DNA of 64,000 nt from Nitrospira sp. (GCA_029194675.1 JARFXP010000001.1:1542501-1606500); one strand, 5' to 3'; positions 43,976 through 53,741 are shown, counted from the first letter of the stretch. Program-made: numbers and translations. The notes: a model not told the origin generated them from the letters alone.

Positions 43976-45529
43976 TTAATCGCGGCCCGGTTGTTTGTAC
44001 CCGTTCATGCCCGCCGCCGTCATCGGATTTCCATACTTCGCCAAGGACGCCGTCGGCCAGGGCTGCGACAACGCGCCCCTTGCCCACAGCATCCCTCCAC
44101 GGGCCACCGCATAGTCGGCCTGCGCCCGATACAGCTGGTACGCCGATGCCACCACGTTGCGCTCACGGAGGTTCACGAATAACACGGTGGTGGCCCCCAG
44201 GTTAAACCTCGTGCGCTCACCTTCTTCCAACGTCTTGGCCAACCGCAGGGCTTCCGTCGCCACCGTCACCCGGTCTCTGGCGCGCACTTGGGCCGAGAGC
44301 CAGTTATCCACGTCGAAGTTGACTTGTTGCTCGGCATAGCGCTGTTTCAACGCCCATTGTTGCTGGCTCGTTTCCGCGGCCATGACCTTCCCACGCGCTT
44401 CCCGGTTGAACAGCGGCATCTCAGCGTGTATGCCGACCCGATACCCGATTCCGATAATCCAGTCCGTGACACCAGAGGGCGGCCCTCCTTCAAGATCCAA
44501 CGCCGGGAGCAGTTTGTTTTTGGCGAGCTTGATGTCGATATTGTTCAGCTTGGCTTCGAGGTAGAGATCCCGCACTTCCGGCCGAGCTTCTTTCGCCTCC
44601 ACTTTATAGGCCGCGACCTCGTCGTTGGTCGGGAGCGGCGTTTCGCCCTGGAATTCCGGCGCCCACTCCGGTCGCGGCGTCACCGGCTCGCCGTTCTCCC
44701 AGAGATAGAGGGACAGTTTGTACTGCTCATACTCCACCTTCCGTTGCGCGGTGATGGCTGCCTCTTGCCGCTTCTGAACCTCTTGGCTCGCCTCGATCAC
44801 ATCGAGCGGCGCGACCTTCCCGCCCTTGGCCAACCCTTCGACCTGGACCAAGCGCTCCTCGGCAACGGCCAAGGCGCGCTTCACTATCTCGGCTTGTTTC
44901 ACGGCGACCTGCCAATCCCAGTACTCCACGGCGCCGGCGAGATAGAGGTCCTGCCGTTTCTGCGCCACCTTGATCTCCGCTTGCGACCCCGCGAGTTCGG
45001 CCTGTTGAAACTGGGCGTTCTCCTCATTCATCATGAGGCCTCGCAGCAGATGGAACGACCCGCCGAAGTAGAATTGCTGCTGAGGATAGAAGAGCAGCGC
45101 ATCAGCGGGGAAAGCAGTGAAGTTGAGAGTGCCGCGATCCCCGATGCCGCTGCGGAACCCGCCAGCGACCGTGAAGCCCCAGGGATGCCCGACCTCGAGG
45201 ATGGTGTCGGAAAATCCCCCCGTTTGTCCATCAAATGTACGGGGAGACGTCGTGAGATTCCAAGTTTGATAACGTTCCATCTTTGTAATGTTCTTGAACG
45301 TCGGTTCCCAGGCCGCGAGCGCCTTCAGGATCTTGGCCCGGGCCTTTACTCGCTCGGCCCCCATCGCCCGAAGCAGCGGATGCGTCAACTCGATGCGAGC
45401 CAGCACTTCATCGATGGTCAGTGGAGCGGTGCGAGTCGACTGGGCCTGCACGGTCCTCGAGTCGATCGCCGGTTCCGCCAGTGCGGTCATTGGCAGGAGA
45501 GTCACAATGGCCAATACCAGAGCAATCAT
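43976..45529 (-). CDS. TolC-family outer-membrane efflux protein 3
   Basis: A 517-residue TolC-type protein, first of the three in transcription order. It has a signal peptide (MIALVLAIVTLLPMTALA-E) and OEP repeats with VKARAKILKALAAWEP and RARDRVTVATEALRLAKTLEEGERTRFNLG. The start is ATG at 45529 after AAAGGAGCATCCCTC. Divergent from the NhaR-type regulator at 45672, which probably controls this operon from the 142-base gap. Confidence 0.9.
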   Translation of the reverse strand: MIALVLAIVTLLPMTALAEPAIDSRTVQAQSTRTAPLTIDEVLARIELTHPLLRAMGAERVKARAKILKALAAWEPTFKNITKMERYQTWNLTTSPRTFDGQTGGFSDTILEVGHPWGFTVAGGFRSGIGDRGTLNFTAFPADALLFYPQQQFYFGGSFHLLRGLMMNEENAQFQQAELAGSQAEIKVAQKRQDLYLAGAVEYWDWQVAVKQAEIVKRALAVAEERLVQVEGLAKGGKVAPLDVIEASQEVQKRQEAAITAQRKVEYEQYKLSLYLWENGEPVTPRPEWAPEFQGETPLPTNDEVAAYKVEAKEARPEVRDLYLEAKLNNIDIKLAKNKLLPALDLEGGPPSGVTDWIIGIGYRVGIHAEMPLFNREARGKVMAAETSQQQWALKQRYAEQQVNFDVDNWLSAQVRARDRVTVATEALRLAKTLEEGERTRFNLGATTVLFVNLRERNVVASAYQLYRAQADYAVARGGMLWARGALSQPWPTASLAKYGNPMTAAGMNGYKQPGRD

Positions 45530-45671
45530 GAGGGATGCTCCTTTCACATCGGGTGACGGACGGCGCCCACAGTAGCAATCTCCCGTTCGCTTTTCAAAAT
45601 AGATAAAACGGATTGGAGTTATCGGCAAATCCGATGTATAGTGTCATCTCTCATTCGAGGCCTAGGACCAT

Positions 45672-46571
45672 ATGGATTGGCTGAACTATCACCATCTTTT
45701 GTATTTCTGGTCCGTCGCCAAGCACGGGACCGTGACGAAAGCCTGCGAAGAACTCCGTCTGGCGCAACCCACGATCAGCGGACAGATCCACCTCTTGGAA
45801 CATACGTTGGGAGAAAAGTTATTCGTACGAACCGGCCGCCGCCTGGCGCTGACGGAGATGGGCCAGCTTGTGTTCAAGTACGCGGAGGACATCTTCGCGA
45901 CCGGTCAAGAGCTGATGAACACGGTCAAAGGGCATGCGAACGGACAACCGGCTCGGTTGATCGTCGGCATCGCGGACGCAGTCCCAAAACCGCTGGCAAC
46001 CCGACTTCTCAAATCAGCGCTGAAACTCTATCGGCCGATTCGCTTAATCTGTCAGGAAGATACACTTGGCCAACTGTTGACCGATCTGTCATGCCATCGA
46101 TTGGATCTGATCATCGCTGACACACCTGCCCCATCAAGCAGCAAAGAACACACCTACAGTCATCCTTTGGGAGAATCGGGAGTATCGCTGTTTGCGACGG
46201 CCAAGCTGACGGCACAATATCGTCGGGGTTTTCCGCAGTCGTTAAGGGGTGCACCCATCCTCCTCCCCGCATCCAATACCGGGCTTCGACGACTGCTCGA
46301 CCAATGGCTGATCAACCATGGGCTGCATCCGAACATTGTAGGTGAGTTCGATGACAGTGCGACCTTAAAGGCATTCGGCCAGGACGGATATGGGATCTTT
46401 CCCGGTGTGTCCGTGATGGAGAAGGAGATCTGCCGCCAATATCGGGTGCAGGTGGTTGGGCAACTGGAGGTTCTCACACAGCATTTCTACGCGATCACTG
46501 TAGAGAGACGGCTTAAGCATCCGGTCGTCCTTACTCTCGTCCGGACTGCGCGGCAAGAACTGCTTGGCTGA
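45672..46571 (+). CDS. LysR-family regulator (NhaR type)
   Basis: A 299-residue transcriptional regulator. The winged helix-turn-helix is at residues 1-65 (MDWLNYHHLLYFWSVAKHGTVTKAC, LAQPTISGQIHLLE). The opening WLNYHHLLYFW is the hallmark of NhaR-like members, which in enterobacteria respond to sodium. The effector domain follows (LIVGIADAVPKPLA, FDDSATLKAFGQDGYGIFP). The gene is divergent from the TolC operon. Inducer unknown here. Confidence 0.9.
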   Translation: MDWLNYHHLLYFWSVAKHGTVTKACEELRLAQPTISGQIHLLEHTLGEKLFVRTGRRLALTEMGQLVFKYAEDIFATGQELMNTVKGHANGQPARLIVGIADAVPKPLATRLLKSALKLYRPIRLICQEDTLGQLLTDLSCHRLDLIIADTPAPSSSKEHTYSHPLGESGVSLFATAKLTAQYRRGFPQSLRGAPILLPASNTGLRRLLDQWLINHGLHPNIVGEFDDSATLKAFGQDGYGIFPGVSVMEKEICRQYRVQVVGQLEVLTQHFYAITVERRLKHPVVLTLVRTARQELLG

Positions 46572-46585
46572 CGCCATTCACGACC

Positions 46586-47314
46586 TCACGATGAGACCCA
46601 ACCTGCGTGATACCGTCCCACGGCTTGCATAAGTTGTTCGCGCTCTTGACTCGTGAGTTCCTTCCATTCACCGACGCCTAGCCCTTCGGCGGTAATATGC
46701 ATAATCCTCGTTCGGTGCAGCTTGGTCACGCGATAGCCAAGCGCCTGGCACATACGCCTGATCTGCCGGTTCCGTCCCTCCGTTAAGATAATGCGAAACT
46801 GATCACGCCCGGCGCGTCTCGTCCGACAGGGCTTCGTCCTGCTTCCAAGAATAACCACGCCCCGTGACAGCTGATGCAAAAACGATTGGTCAAGCGGATG
46901 ATCGACCTGCACCAGGTACTCTCGTTCGTGCCCGAATTCGGTGCGGAGGATTTCGTTCACGATGTCGCCGTCGTTCGTCAGCAAGATCAGACCGGATGAA
47001 TCTTTATCGAGGCGCCCGATCGGGAAGATCCGTTCCGGATGCCCAATCTCAGCGATAATATTCCGGGGGATATGCGATTCGCTCGTTGTCGTGACGCCGA
47101 CCGGCTTATGATACTTGATATAGAGATTCGCTTTGCCCCAGGGGATCACACAGCCTTCCCGGGCGATGATGTCATTGGACGATACCTGGTCGCCGAGCTT
47201 CGCCACCCGGCCGTTGATCGTGATAACGCCCGACTCAATGAGACCGTCTGCCTCGCGCCGGGAACAGATCCCATGTTCCGTGAAGAACTTATTGATGCGA
47301 ATGGATTGCGCCAC
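46586..47314 (-). CDS. rluF: RluF/RluB-type rRNA pseudouridine synthase
   Basis: A 242-residue enzyme. An S4 RNA-binding domain (INKFFTEHGICSRREADGLIESG) is followed by the RsuA-type catalytic domain: HKPVGVTTT, FPIGRLDKDSSGLILLTNDGD with the catalytic aspartate, VILGSRTKPCRTRR, and ILTEGRNRQIRRMC. The sequence order resembles RluF, which acts on 23S rRNA U2604, more than RluB, but target choice is uncertain. Stand-alone gene, tail-to-tail with the regulator. Confidence 0.85.
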   Translation of the reverse strand: MAQSIRINKFFTEHGICSRREADGLIESGVITINGRVAKLGDQVSSNDIIAREGCVIPWGKANLYIKYHKPVGVTTTSESHIPRNIIAEIGHPERIFPIGRLDKDSSGLILLTNDGDIVNEILRTEFGHEREYLVQVDHPLDQSFLHQLSRGVVILGSRTKPCRTRRAGRDQFRIILTEGRNRQIRRMCQALGYRVTKLHRTRIMHITAEGLGVGEWKELTSQEREQLMQAVGRYHAGWVSS

Positions 47315-47350
47315 GTCAAGACGGGAGCGATGGACGTGTGATGCCGACCG

Positions 47351-48283
47351 TTAATACACGCGCCGGCCAGCTTTGATGCGACCCAGTATACGATAGATCA
47401 AACGCGCGATGGAAAATTGCGGCGCCACGAATCCTTCGATAGGAGCGATCTCGCTGACATCCATGCCGACGATACCAGGTCCGTTGGCCAGTGCCGTGAT
47501 GAGATTGAGGGTATCATACCACCCGAGGCCACCCGGCTCGGGAGTGCCCAAGGCGGGAACGATCGACGCATCCAGCCCATCGCAGTCGAATGTCAGGTAC
47601 ACGGGCGTTCGGCAGGCCGCAACCACGTCAGGTATCCAGCTCGATGCTTTGCCTTCGTACGGGCCGGATGGATCCAGGATGGTGGCTGCAAAAAACGTCT
47701 TGATGCGGGCCGTGGCATCGATACGAGCGACCTCTTCTCGGCTGATCGACCGAATACCCACTTGTACCAAGGATAAGCCGTCTTCCACCACCCGCGCCAT
47801 GACGCTGGCATGGCTGAACGGATTGCCTTGATAGGCATCCCGGAGATCTCCATGGGCATCGATCTGCACAACGGTCATCCGCGGATATCGTTTCGCATGG
47901 GCTCGAATCGCTCCCAATGCCCCAGTGTGTTCGCCCGTCAGCATAATTACAAACCGTCCGGTTCCTACGTGCGGTGAGACGAACGCTTCGATCGCGTCGA
48001 CGGCCGCGCGATCGACATTCCCGTTGAGATCTAACGGTGAAGCCGTTGCGATTCCGCCCCATTCTCGAAATGGTTCACATCCGAGTTGTTCGTCGTAGAA
48101 TTCGACCTGGGCGGAAGCTTCAAGGATAGCCGAGGGGCCACGGTCCGACCCACGGATATAACTGGAACTGTGTTCGTAGGGAACCGGCAGCACATAGACA
48201 CCCGCGTGGTCCGGGTGACACCAGGGCTCGTCGATCCCCAAAAAGTTGTGATTCGGCCCTTCCCAACCGACGGGAAGCGTCAT
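47351..48283 (-). CDS. speB: Agmatinase (ureohydrolase)
   Basis: A 310-residue ureohydrolase that converts agmatine to putrescine and urea. The binuclear manganese site is visible in GEHTGALG, QIDAHGDLRDAYQGNPFSHAS and LTFDCDGLDASIVPALGTPEPGG. VLPVPYEHSSSY is the usual N-terminal strand. It lies 66 bases after the arginine decarboxylase on the same strand, which completes the arginine to agmatine to putrescine route. Confidence 0.93.
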   Translation of the reverse strand: MTLPVGWEGPNHNFLGIDEPWCHPDHAGVYVLPVPYEHSSSYIRGSDRGPSAILEASAQVEFYDEQLGCEPFREWGGIATASPLDLNGNVDRAAVDAIEAFVSPHVGTGRFVIMLTGEHTGALGAIRAHAKRYPRMTVVQIDAHGDLRDAYQGNPFSHASVMARVVEDGLSLVQVGIRSISREEVARIDATARIKTFFAATILDPSGPYEGKASSWIPDVVAACRTPVYLTFDCDGLDASIVPALGTPEPGGLGWYDTLNLITALANGPGIVGMDVSEIAPIEGFVAPQFSIARLIYRILGRIKAGRRVY

Positions 48284-48349
48284 GGGCGATCTTCCCTCGG
48301 CGGGACCAACGGCTGAGACGATATGAATACAGCCAAGACCGATAAGCCT

Positions 48350-48919
48350 CTACTTGCGAGAACGGGCGGGCACATTCTCCGGCGGGATGAAAACAGCCAG
48401 CGCGATGACCGTGGTCCACTTACCCTTTTTCCCGACGGCTGATTGGGTGATGTTCAGGGTTCTCACGATTTTTCCACCCATTTTAAAGACCTGCTCGCGC
48501 TCTTTCCAGGCCACGTTCGGATCGAACTCGACACCCAAGGTCGTCGCAAGCATCTGCGCTGCGAGATCTTCCGTATACTCTCCGGTCTCCTCATCTGTTT
48601 CACCATGGGCATGGTGTTCCGATAAATAGCCGTATGTGCCCCGGTCTGTGGGCTTCGCAAGGCCGACCGACGCCGAGATGAGCCGGTTCCGTTCATTCGT
48701 TTCCGAACGCGCCATGACACAAAACGTGATTTCACCCGGTTTCAGCAGCTTCTCTCCGCGCTTCCGAGGGATGATTTTACAATGGGGAGGAAGGATGGAC
48801 GACACGCTGACGAGGTTGCAGTAGGCCACACCGGCGCTGCGCAGCGCCTCTTCGAAGGAGGCCAACTTTTCCTTGTGGACCCCCACACCTCGCGTTAAAA
48901 ACATATGCGTAGGTACCAT
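48350..48919 (-). CDS. pdaD: Pyruvoyl-dependent arginine decarboxylase
   Basis: A 189-residue proenzyme. Self-cleavage is expected at the serine of [11 protein letters not shown] (about residues 40-42), which gives a beta chain and an alpha chain with an N-terminal pyruvoyl group. [27 protein letters not shown] and [15 protein letters not shown] are typical PvlArgDC motifs. It decarboxylates arginine to agmatine and is followed by speB. Common in archaea and some bacterial phyla. Confidence 0.93.
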   Translation of the reverse strand: MVPTHMFLTRGVGVHKEKLASFEEALRSAGVAYCNLVSVSSILPPHCKIIPRKRGEKLLKPGEITFCVMARSETNERNRLISASVGLAKPTDRGTYGYLSEHHAHGETDEETGEYTEDLAAQMLATTLGVEFDPNVAWKEREQVFKMGGKIVRTLNITQSAVGKKGKWTTVIALAVFIPPENVPARSRK

Positions 48920-49073
48920 CGTCTCCCCTTTCGTCAGGTAATCGGCCTGCCTGGTTGTTCGGAGTTATTTGGCGACGTGTTCCAAAGCGGCCAGCTGGAC
49001 AAAACATCGGACCAAATCAATGACCGTATCGGGCGCCTGTTGTAGCAAGATTGGACCGGCTTCGCAATATCTG

Positions 49074-50528
49074 CTAGACACTTTTTTCGGGGAAGTGGTG
49101 TGGGTCTTTCAGATTCATGATGAGCATCCGCGGCTCCGTCATATCCTCCATCGCGGCACGAACGCCCTCCCGTCCTAACCCGGAATCTTTCACGCCGCCG
49201 TAGGGCATATGGTCGGCCCGGAACGTCGGAATCTCGTTTGCCAACAGGGCTCCGACCTCCACGTGGCGAAAGGCGTAAAAGATCTTGTTGATGTCCTGCG
49301 TAAAGATGCCGGCCTGCAATCCGTAGTCCGATTGATTGAGCAGCGCCACGGCCTCGCTGAGCTGCCGATACGGCGTGACGGTGACAACCGGCCCGAACAC
49401 CTCCTTGCAGGAAACCTTCATGTCGGGCTTCACATTCGACAGCACCGTGGCCTCAACAAGCGATCCCATCCGCTTCCCGCCCAACAGGACGCGCGCTCCG
49501 TCCGCGACAGCTTCGCCGATCCAGTTCTCCACCCGCTGAGCGGCTGCCTGATCGATGAGGGGACCGACGCTCGTCGTCTCATCGGCAGGATCTCCCACTT
49601 TCAGCCGAGCGACATGCATCAGCAACTTGGTCGTAAACACATCGGCTACCGAATGGTGGACGAACACCCGCTGCACTGAAATGCAGGTCTGACCGGCATA
49701 CCCAAATCCACCTACCGCGCAACGCTGAGCGACAAGCTCAAGATCGGCATCGGGCTCGATGATCACGCCTGCGTTGCCCCCGAGTTCGAGCGTGACTTTT
49801 TTCTTTCCACACTTGGCCTTCAACGTCCATCCCACCGACGCGCTGCCGGTGAAACTGAGCAATTTGAATCGTGGATCGACCACCATCCGCTCGGCGAGAA
49901 GGTTATCGCACGGCACCACATTGAGCCCACCCGGAGGAACTCCCGCCTCTAAGGCGATCTCTCCCAGGAGCAGCGCGGTCAACGGCGTTTGAGGGGCAGG
50001 TTTGATGAGAATCGGGTTGCCGGACGCGAGGGCCGGCGCCACCTTGTGCGCCACGAGATTGAGCGGAAAGTTGAACGGTGTGATGCCGAGAATCGGACCG
50101 ATCGGAAAACGTCGAAGCAGGCCAAGATGCGTATCAGAGCCGGGGGTCCAATCGAGCGGTACCACCTCGCCCGGAATCCGTCGTGCCTCTTCAGCTGCCA
50201 CCGTGAAGGTTTGGATTGCCCGGCTGACTTCCCGCTTCGCGTCGGTGATCGGCTTACCGGCCTCGGCTGTGATGGTCTGTGCGAACTCCTCGCGACGTCG
50301 ATAGAGCAACGCCGCGATCTGTTGGAGCATGTTGTATCGAGCATGTCCCGGAAGCTGCCCCATGGTAGCAGTCGCACTGGAAGCTGACGCGATGGCCTGT
50401 TCGACATCGGACTCGGTCGCTTGCGCAACCTGAGCCACGAGCTTCCCGGTGAACGGATCTACGACCGAGGCCGAGAGTTCGCCTGACTTCCATTGGCCAT
50501 GAACGAGGAACGGACGGGATGCCTGCAC
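49074..50528 (-). CDS. NAD(P)-dependent aldehyde dehydrogenase
   Basis: A 484-residue ALDH. GPILGITPFNFPLNLVAHKV is the cofactor-binding region, FTGSASVG the nucleotide loop, VTLELGGNAG has the general-base glutamate, and GFGYAGQTCISVQRV the catalytic cysteine. The open frame extends upstream into the zinc-ribbon gene without a good start. The GTG at 50528 gives the normal family length. The substrate is unclear. The neighbourhood would allow a polyamine-derived aldehyde, but this is inference. Confidence 0.88.
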   Translation of the reverse strand: MQASRPFLVHGQWKSGELSASVVDPFTGKLVAQVAQATESDVEQAIASASSATATMGQLPGHARYNMLQQIAALLYRRREEFAQTITAEAGKPITDAKREVSRAIQTFTVAAEEARRIPGEVVPLDWTPGSDTHLGLLRRFPIGPILGITPFNFPLNLVAHKVAPALASGNPILIKPAPQTPLTALLLGEIALEAGVPPGGLNVVPCDNLLAERMVVDPRFKLLSFTGSASVGWTLKAKCGKKKVTLELGGNAGVIIEPDADLELVAQRCAVGGFGYAGQTCISVQRVFVHHSVADVFTTKLLMHVARLKVGDPADETTSVGPLIDQAAAQRVENWIGEAVADGARVLLGGKRMGSLVEATVLSNVKPDMKVSCKEVFGPVVTVTPYRQLSEAVALLNQSDYGLQAGIFTQDINKIFYAFRHVEVGALLANEIPTFRADHMPYGGVKDSGLGREGVRAAMEDMTEPRMLIMNLKDPHHFPEKSV

Positions 50529-50563
50529 TGGAAGGCTCGCTGGAGTCTCTGATGAGGTTGGTA

Positions 50564-50836
50564 TTAGTCCGCCGCTTCGACCGACGCAGCGGCTTCGGCG
50601 GCAGGTTGAACAACCAAGGCTGCTTCTTGTGCGGCAACGGCTTTGGCAATTAATTCTTCCGTACCCCAATCGCGGATCGCCTCCAAGGTAAATCCCTCGT
50701 AGGTCGACACACCGTGACAAGACGGACAGTCCGGCATCGGAACTTTTCTGTAGAAGACTTCTGTGAGACACGACATACAGACCCAGAAGTCGTCATCACG
50801 GTGGGAGACGGGCCAGAAGGATTGCATCGAAGTCAT
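50564..50836 (-). CDS. Small zinc-ribbon protein (90 aa)
   Basis: A 90-residue protein with one CxxC knuckle at WVCMSC and another at PDCPSCHG, about 20 residues apart, which should bind zinc. The C-terminal third is alanine- and glutamate-rich (helical). The start follows TAGGGTGTCCAT. No named family. It is the first gene before the aldehyde dehydrogenase, with about 35 bases between them. Confidence 0.75.
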   Translation of the reverse strand: MTSMQSFWPVSHRDDDFWVCMSCLTEVFYRKVPMPDCPSCHGVSTYEGFTLEAIRDWGTEELIAKAVAAQEAALVVQPAAEAAASVEAAD

Positions 50837-50935
50837 ATGGACACCCTACCTTAGATTATACCAAGAGAACTATCGTACCTACGTGCCGATGTCAACATGA
50901 AGCGCGAAGACACACTCCGCTCCGGCGCAATTCTG

Positions 50936-51577
50936 CTATTTTTTGTCGCTCGCCAGAAGTCGATCGATTTCTTCTGCGAACATCTCGAATGGGAATGCTC
51001 CGGGGATCGCAACCGCCGGCTCCTTTTCCGTCGGCTCGGCGGCCGTCCGCACAAGGATGAACCCAGGGGTTCCGTGAAACCCCCACTGATTGGCTTCCTG
51101 GCGATCTTCGAAAATCAGCTTCGTATACCGCCCGTCGTTCATACACCGTTCAAATGCAGGTCGATCCAAGCTCAATGCCGCGGCATGTCGTAAATACACC
51201 TGCTTGTCCAGCTGTCCCCCTTCGGAAAACAACCGATCATGCATCGCCCAATACTGACCTTGGGCACCGGCACATCGCGCCGCCACCGCCGCATCCAGCC
51301 CAGCCCCTTGGTCGCCACGCGGAAAATCCCGGTAAACAAATCGCACTTTCCCAGTATCGACGTACTGAGCCTGAATCCGTGGCCACGTACGCTTGAAAAA
51401 TTTCAAGCAATAGCCGCACGTGAAATCAGAGTATTCGATCAAGGTCAGAGGTGCATTGGCCTGTCCTCGCATTCGCACATCGGCTTCGGATGCATTTCCG
51501 CCGAAGACGGAGGACGACCAGAGGAGGCCGCTATAAACCATCAGCTGAACCCACCGTTGTCCAGTCGTCCAGTTCAT
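50936..51577 (-). CDS. DsbA-like thiol-disulfide protein
   Basis: A 213-residue exported thioredoxin-fold protein. An N-terminal signal segment (LMVYSGLLWSSSVFGG) precedes APLTLIEYSDFTCGYCLKFF with the CxxC active site CGYC. An inserted helical domain follows, and FHGTPGFIL holds the cis-proline. This resembles DsbA/BDSF thioredoxin_4 proteins that oxidise or reduce periplasmic disulfides. Its start overlaps the stop of the DHS-like gene by four bases. Confidence 0.87.
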   Translation of the reverse strand: MNWTTGQRWVQLMVYSGLLWSSSVFGGNASEADVRMRGQANAPLTLIEYSDFTCGYCLKFFKRTWPRIQAQYVDTGKVRFVYRDFPRGDQGAGLDAAVAARCAGAQGQYWAMHDRLFSEGGQLDKQVYLRHAAALSLDRPAFERCMNDGRYTKLIFEDRQEANQWGFHGTPGFILVRTAAEPTEKEPAVAIPGAFPFEMFAEEIDRLLASDKK

Positions 51578-52680
51578 GAACGGCGACTCACACCAGCTCG
51601 CTTCTTTTCGAGAAGCCCCATCATCAACAATGGCCAGACGACCGTCGCATCGCTCAATACTTCAGCGAATCGCCCACCATCCTTCGGTGCCACAAATTTC
51701 CCCCAAGAAAGTCCTTCTTGATACGTACAGCCGCTGAGCCCCCCCCAGTAGTCCGGCTCGGGGCAAATTCTCACCCCATAGTGAAATCGAGGGGGCTTCA
51801 CGTTCAGGCCCAACCGAAGATTACCGATTTCAATATACGGACCGACCTGTTGCGCCCAGTTCCGTGGAACACCTCCTCCGATCGTGAAAATTCCAAGTCG
51901 TTTAGCGGAGAGGACATGGTCGGCATAGCTGTTGAGATCGAGGTAGGGATTGAATGACGGACAGGATTGATGGATCGTTCGTAAAATGTCCAGATCTCTC
52001 CCCTGCCCTGCCTGAGATCGGGCTCGATCGACCTCACGAGCCATCGCCCACGTTCCCATGTCCAGTCCCACTTCCGAATCAGTGAACGCCGGGATATAGA
52101 CCGGTACCTTCTTCAAGTAGGCGCTCTTGAGAATTCCGTCGCCGTCTATTTCTTCCGCCAACGTTTTTCCCAGCTCCCTCGTGAGGACTTCCGATGAAAG
52201 CGGCCGATCATGATCGAGGCGCTTCAAGGTGTGCGCAACGACGTGCTCGACATAATTCAAATTCGCTTCCATCTCGAGCGTGTCGTAGACGCGATTGTAC
52301 CCTTTGCGAAAGAGCTCTTCGTCGCTCATCGACGGATCGTGTCGATAATGCGTCTTGCCGACCGACTCACTGAGGCCATGGGCCATCAACGCCCCGGTCG
52401 AGACGATGCATTGCACCATTCCTTCGTCGATCATCTTCGTGATGATCTTGCCCATCTTGGCGATCGTCATTGCGCCGGACAACGTCAGCACGACCTGGCA
52501 GTCAGGGTCCTCGATCATCGCCCAGAGCACATCGAACGCCTTGCCGACATGCCGCCCTCCGAACGCCGTCCTGCCCATGGCCTCAAGCAAATCACTGAAC
52601 GAGGTGATCTTGTCGGGATCAAGCGGTTCGAGCGCTTCCAATCCGTCTTTTGCGCCGTCACGAAATTCGCGTGGGTACAT
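51574..52680 (-). CDS. Deoxyhypusine synthase-like protein
   Basis: A 368-residue member of the deoxyhypusine synthase family. VLTLSGAMTIAKMGKII, CIVSTGALMAHGL, VPVYIPAFTDSEVG, GIFTIGGGVPRNWAQQ and EGLSWGKF, whose lysine matches the catalytic lysine of DHS, are present. Bacteria lack the eIF5A substrate, so bacterial members probably make homospermidine or another polyamine by aminobutyl transfer. This suits the nearby putrescine pathway. The ATG at 52680 after GAGGATCGC is preferred to the longer frame. Confidence 0.88.
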   Translation of the reverse strand: MYPREFRDGAKDGLEALEPLDPDKITSFSDLLEAMGRTAFGGRHVGKAFDVLWAMIEDPDCQVVLTLSGAMTIAKMGKIITKMIDEGMVQCIVSTGALMAHGLSESVGKTHYRHDPSMSDEELFRKGYNRVYDTLEMEANLNYVEHVVAHTLKRLDHDRPLSSEVLTRELGKTLAEEIDGDGILKSAYLKKVPVYIPAFTDSEVGLDMGTWAMAREVDRARSQAGQGRDLDILRTIHQSCPSFNPYLDLNSYADHVLSAKRLGIFTIGGGVPRNWAQQVGPYIEIGNLRLGLNVKPPRFHYGVRICPEPDYWGGLSGCTYQEGLSWGKFVAPKDGGRFAEVLSDATVVWPLLMMGLLEKKRAGVSRRS

Positions 52681-53172
52681 GCGATCCTCTGAGAAGTTCT
52701 CAAGTGTGCATTTGTTTATACACAACCAAGAATAGAGGCGTCAATGAAAGGATCCCACGTGTGAAAGACCGTGCAGAGTCATAGAGCTTTCGCGAGCGGC
52801 CTTTTCGGATAACTCGCACTCGAAGTGGCGTAGCGAATTGAACGGTTGGCCGCAGACTGCAGCATCAAAAAGTGGATCGCTGGAGTGGCTCCTGGTCGGG
52901 CGAGCCTTGCATTGGGAATGAATAACTCCTGGAGATGTTTGCCCGTCCGTCTCAATCAAGAGGGGGAAGGCACGAGCAATCTTGGTGTGGAGCATGAAGC
53001 CAGTGGGTTGAAGACTCTATCCGGCCGCGTTAGTTACGATAAGCGTCAAAAAGAGGGACCGGCCACATACAAAGTGCGGTATCAAAAACTGAAGGCGCTG
53101 GAGGCGTTTATCCGCCCGCTCAATGAAGAGAGGCTTCGCCTGAATAGCGGGCGGTCCACACGAAGTGCGGTG
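52681..53172. other. Non-coding flank of the tRNA fragment
   Basis: No gene is supported. A plus-strand frame across 52846-53274 runs through the tRNA remnant and has no ribosome site, so it is treated as chance. Confidence 0.5.
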
Positions 53173-53216
53173 TGGTGGTCCCAACGGGATTCGAACCCGT
53201 GTTTAAGCCTTGAGAG
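53173..53216 (-). tRNA. Displaced 3' half of tRNA-Glu(CTC), att site
   Basis: On the minus strand this reads anticodon loop CTCTCAA (anticodon CTC), 3' anticodon strand GGCTT, variable AAAC, T-arm ACGGG-TTCGAAT-CCCGT, acceptor TGGGACC, A and CCA. The 5' half is absent. Such fragments are left where integrative elements insert into a tRNA 3' end. It is therefore a likely attachment site of the element that extends to the right and carries the tyrosine recombinase at 58883. Not a functional tRNA. Confidence 0.85.
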
Positions 53217-53513
53217 GACAGAGGATACCACAGAAAATCAACAGGATGATACTTCTGGAATGTCCGATGAGTAGCAAGGATTTCCAACGAGTTACAGCAA
53301 GCGCGTCCTATATAGGACAACCATCCTCGCGTCGTTCTCTCCCCTCCCGTCGAAACCACATCGCCGAGAACATCCGGATTGCTGGACGCACGTTGTACCT
53401 CTCCGTCCACGACGCTCCAGCCCCTGCCGAGATCTTCCTTCGGGTGAAAGGGACTGACTGCACCCCCGAGACCATCGCGCTTTACGATGTAATGCCCCGC
53501 CGAGGGCGTCCTG
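53217..53513. other. Short non-coding stretch at element end
   Basis: Sequence between the tRNA fragment and the first element gene. Open frames here have no ribosome site or motif. Confidence 0.4.
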
Positions 53514-53741
53514 CTAATAGTATCCAGGCTGGCCAGGCTGGCTACGGCTATAAGGATCACGTTGTGAAGCCGGCGGAGATTCGTCGGAACGATGCTGTTG
53601 GCCCGGCTGCGACGATCCCATATTGACGTTGTCATAGCCAGGCGCGGGGCGTTGTCGACCCGAAAAAGAATCATCGGCGCAACCAGCGACCATAGCACTC
53701 GTCAGAATGGCAAAGGGCAGAGCGCATAGAAGACGAATCAT
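53514..53741 (-). CDS. Small lipoprotein (75 aa)
   Basis: A 75-residue lipoprotein. Signal peptide MIRLLCALPFAILTSAMVAGC ends in a lipobox (MVAGC). The mature part is hydrophilic and rich in P, Q, S and G (QPGQQH, SQPGQPGYY), probably disordered. The start follows AAGGAGGTTTCGT. First gene inside the presumed integrative element. No function known. Confidence 0.75.
   Translation of the reverse strand: MIRLLCALPFAILTSAMVAGCADDSFSGRQRPAPGYDNVNMGSSQPGQQHRSDESPPASQRDPYSRSQPGQPGYY

Noticed and set aside
52846-53274. Plus-strand frame of 142 codons
   Set aside because: It runs through the tRNA fragment (its WWSQRDSNPC segment is the usual translation of a tRNA T-arm and acceptor) and has no ribosome site.
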